Assembly: GCA_030150425.1 (NCBI GenBank)
Contig: JASLFY010000115.1
Span: 1-13,152 of the forward strand
Direction of reading: 5' to 3'
Source of the DNA: Yimella sp.
GTDB lineage: Bacteria; Actinomycetota; Actinomycetes; Actinomycetales; Dermatophilaceae
DNA: 13,152 bases
Below are positions 12,476 to 13,152 of this stretch, piece after piece (the stretch's first letter is position 1; the number at the start of each line of letters is the position of its first letter). A program made the position numbers and the translations under genes. The notes beneath the pieces are model-generated. The model worked only from the letters and a program-made list of their open reading frames with translations, was not told the DNA's origin and ran no database searches.

Positions 12476-13152
12476 GTGAAGACCTGCGAGATCGAGTCCC
12501 TGGATCAGCTCGACGAGGCGCTGCGACGCGGCCCGCGCTCCCTGCGCGGCGCACGCCTGCAGGACCTCGACCTGACGACGCGCGAGTCAGAACTCCTGCA
12601 GCACAACGACTTCCACGGTTGTGTCGTGCTCGGTGGGCGCGTCAGCGCGGCGCTCGACGACCACCTGCGGACGCACGGCGCGATCATCTTCCACGACGAC
12701 CCGGCCGTGCCCGTCCCGGTGTTCCGCAACCGGTTGTACGACTACACCGATCTCTACGCCGGACTGACCGACGACGGGTACGCCGCGACGCCCGACGCCC
12801 GGGCGTACGCCTGGAGCCGGGACGTGCGGTCCGCCCGCGACGCGTACGCGACCCTGCAGCGCGCCATCCACGACGACTGCGTCACCGACGCCCTGCACGA
12901 GTGGGTCACCGGCCGCGCGATCGTCGGGGTGATGGGCGGTCACGCCGTACGCCGCGGCTCCCCCGGTTTCACCGAGGCGGCTCTGCTCGGTGCGCACCTC
13001 GCCGCTGCAGGCCGTACGGTCGCCACCGGCGGACGGCGTCGTCGCCCAGGGCGCGGCTCGCCGAATTCCCCGGACCCCGGCGCGCCTGGCGGCGCTGCCG
13101 CGTCGAGTCCTTCAGGCGGCGCTTCGGCCAGAATCGCGCGCCAGTGCTCGAC
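12476..13152 (+). CDS. LOG-family Rossmann nucleotide-binding protein, truncated by window end, frame broken near 13031
   Basis: N-terminal part of a long-form LOG (lysine decarboxylase-like) protein, whose relatives hydrolyse nucleotide phosphoribosides. Residues 1-149 are the N-terminal extension seen in actinobacterial members (EIESLDQLDEAL..., then ARAYAWSRD). The Rossmann start VGVMGGHAVRRGSPGF lies at about 150-165 and VATGG at 182-186. The family normally continues GPGAMEAANLGA; here the frame turns into Arg/Pro-rich sequence from about 13031. In the frame shifted by +2, ARLAEFP (13051-13071) and SFRRRFGQNRAPVLD (from 13108) look like the family again, so several small indels are likely. 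GTG 12476 is chosen for its AGGA at 8 nt; ATG 12467, in frame, is possible but has no Shine-Dalgarno. The end of the gene is outside the window. Confidence 0.75.
   Translation, partial: MKTCEIESLDQLDEALRRGPRSLRGARLQDLDLTTRESELLQHNDFHGCVVLGGRVSAALDDHLRTHGAIIFHDDPAVPVPVFRNRLYDYTDLYAGLTDDGYAATPDARAYAWSRDVRSARDAYATLQRAIHDDCVTDALHEWVTGRAIVGVMGGHAVRRGSPGFTEAALLGAHLAAAGRTVATGGRRRRPGRGSPNSPDPGAPGGAAASSPSGGASARIARQCS

Noticed and set aside
12587..12997. Minus-strand open frame opposite the LOG-family gene
   Set aside because: Val/Gly/Arg-rich shadow sequence; the plus strand shows LOG-family motifs.

Overview
The window is chromosomal DNA of a high-GC actinobacterium. Third codon positions are almost all G or C, the TPP riboswitch is of the actinobacterial type, two or three genes appear to start leaderless behind TANNNT -10 boxes, and the AlkB-rubredoxin fusion is of a kind known from actinobacteria. 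I cannot name the genus from sequence alone. I see no rRNA, tRNA, insertion sequence, CRISPR array or prophage gene, and no gene-free stretch longer than about 150 bases.

Left part (1-6543): vitamin B1 metabolism. A truncated propionyl-CoA synthetase gene (prpE-like, minus) lies just downstream of thiD (minus). A TPP riboswitch, overlapped by putative divergent promoters, separates thiD from a tightly coupled plus-strand operon thiC - MFS transporter - thiM - thiE, whose start and stop codons overlap at every junction. ThiC and ThiD make HMP-PP, ThiM phosphorylates salvaged hydroxyethylthiazole, and ThiE joins the two halves to thiamine phosphate. No thiG/thiS/thiO/thiF lies here, so thiazole is either made elsewhere or imported. 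The embedded MHS-type transporter is a good candidate importer of a thiamine precursor.

Middle part (6527-10709): n-alkane oxidation. An AlkB integral-membrane alkane monooxygenase carries its own C-terminal rubredoxin. It is followed, with almost no spacing, by a [3Fe-4S]-type ferredoxin, an NADH-type FAD ferredoxin reductase and a TetR-family regulator. Reading away from alkB, from the same 110-bp control region with an inverted repeat, is a 153-codon gene that I do not recognise. PrpE, which activates propionate from odd-chain degradation, may be metabolically related, but that is only inference.

Right part (10706-13152): a COG4637-type predicted AAA ATPase (minus), which shares its CTAG stop tetranucleotide with tetR; a small secreted protein (minus); and a LOG-family Rossmann protein (plus) cut by the window end. 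The last ~120 bases of the LOG gene lose the reading frame although family-like sequence continues in other frames. This points to indels at a contig end, or to a decaying gene.

Most of the window is recognisable. The least explained items are the divergent 153-aa protein and its shared operator, the pairing of a fused rubredoxin with a separate [3Fe-4S] ferredoxin, the transporter inside the thi operon, the altered ThiM thiazole-site motif, and a strong excess of the palindrome CGTACG in all codon phases.
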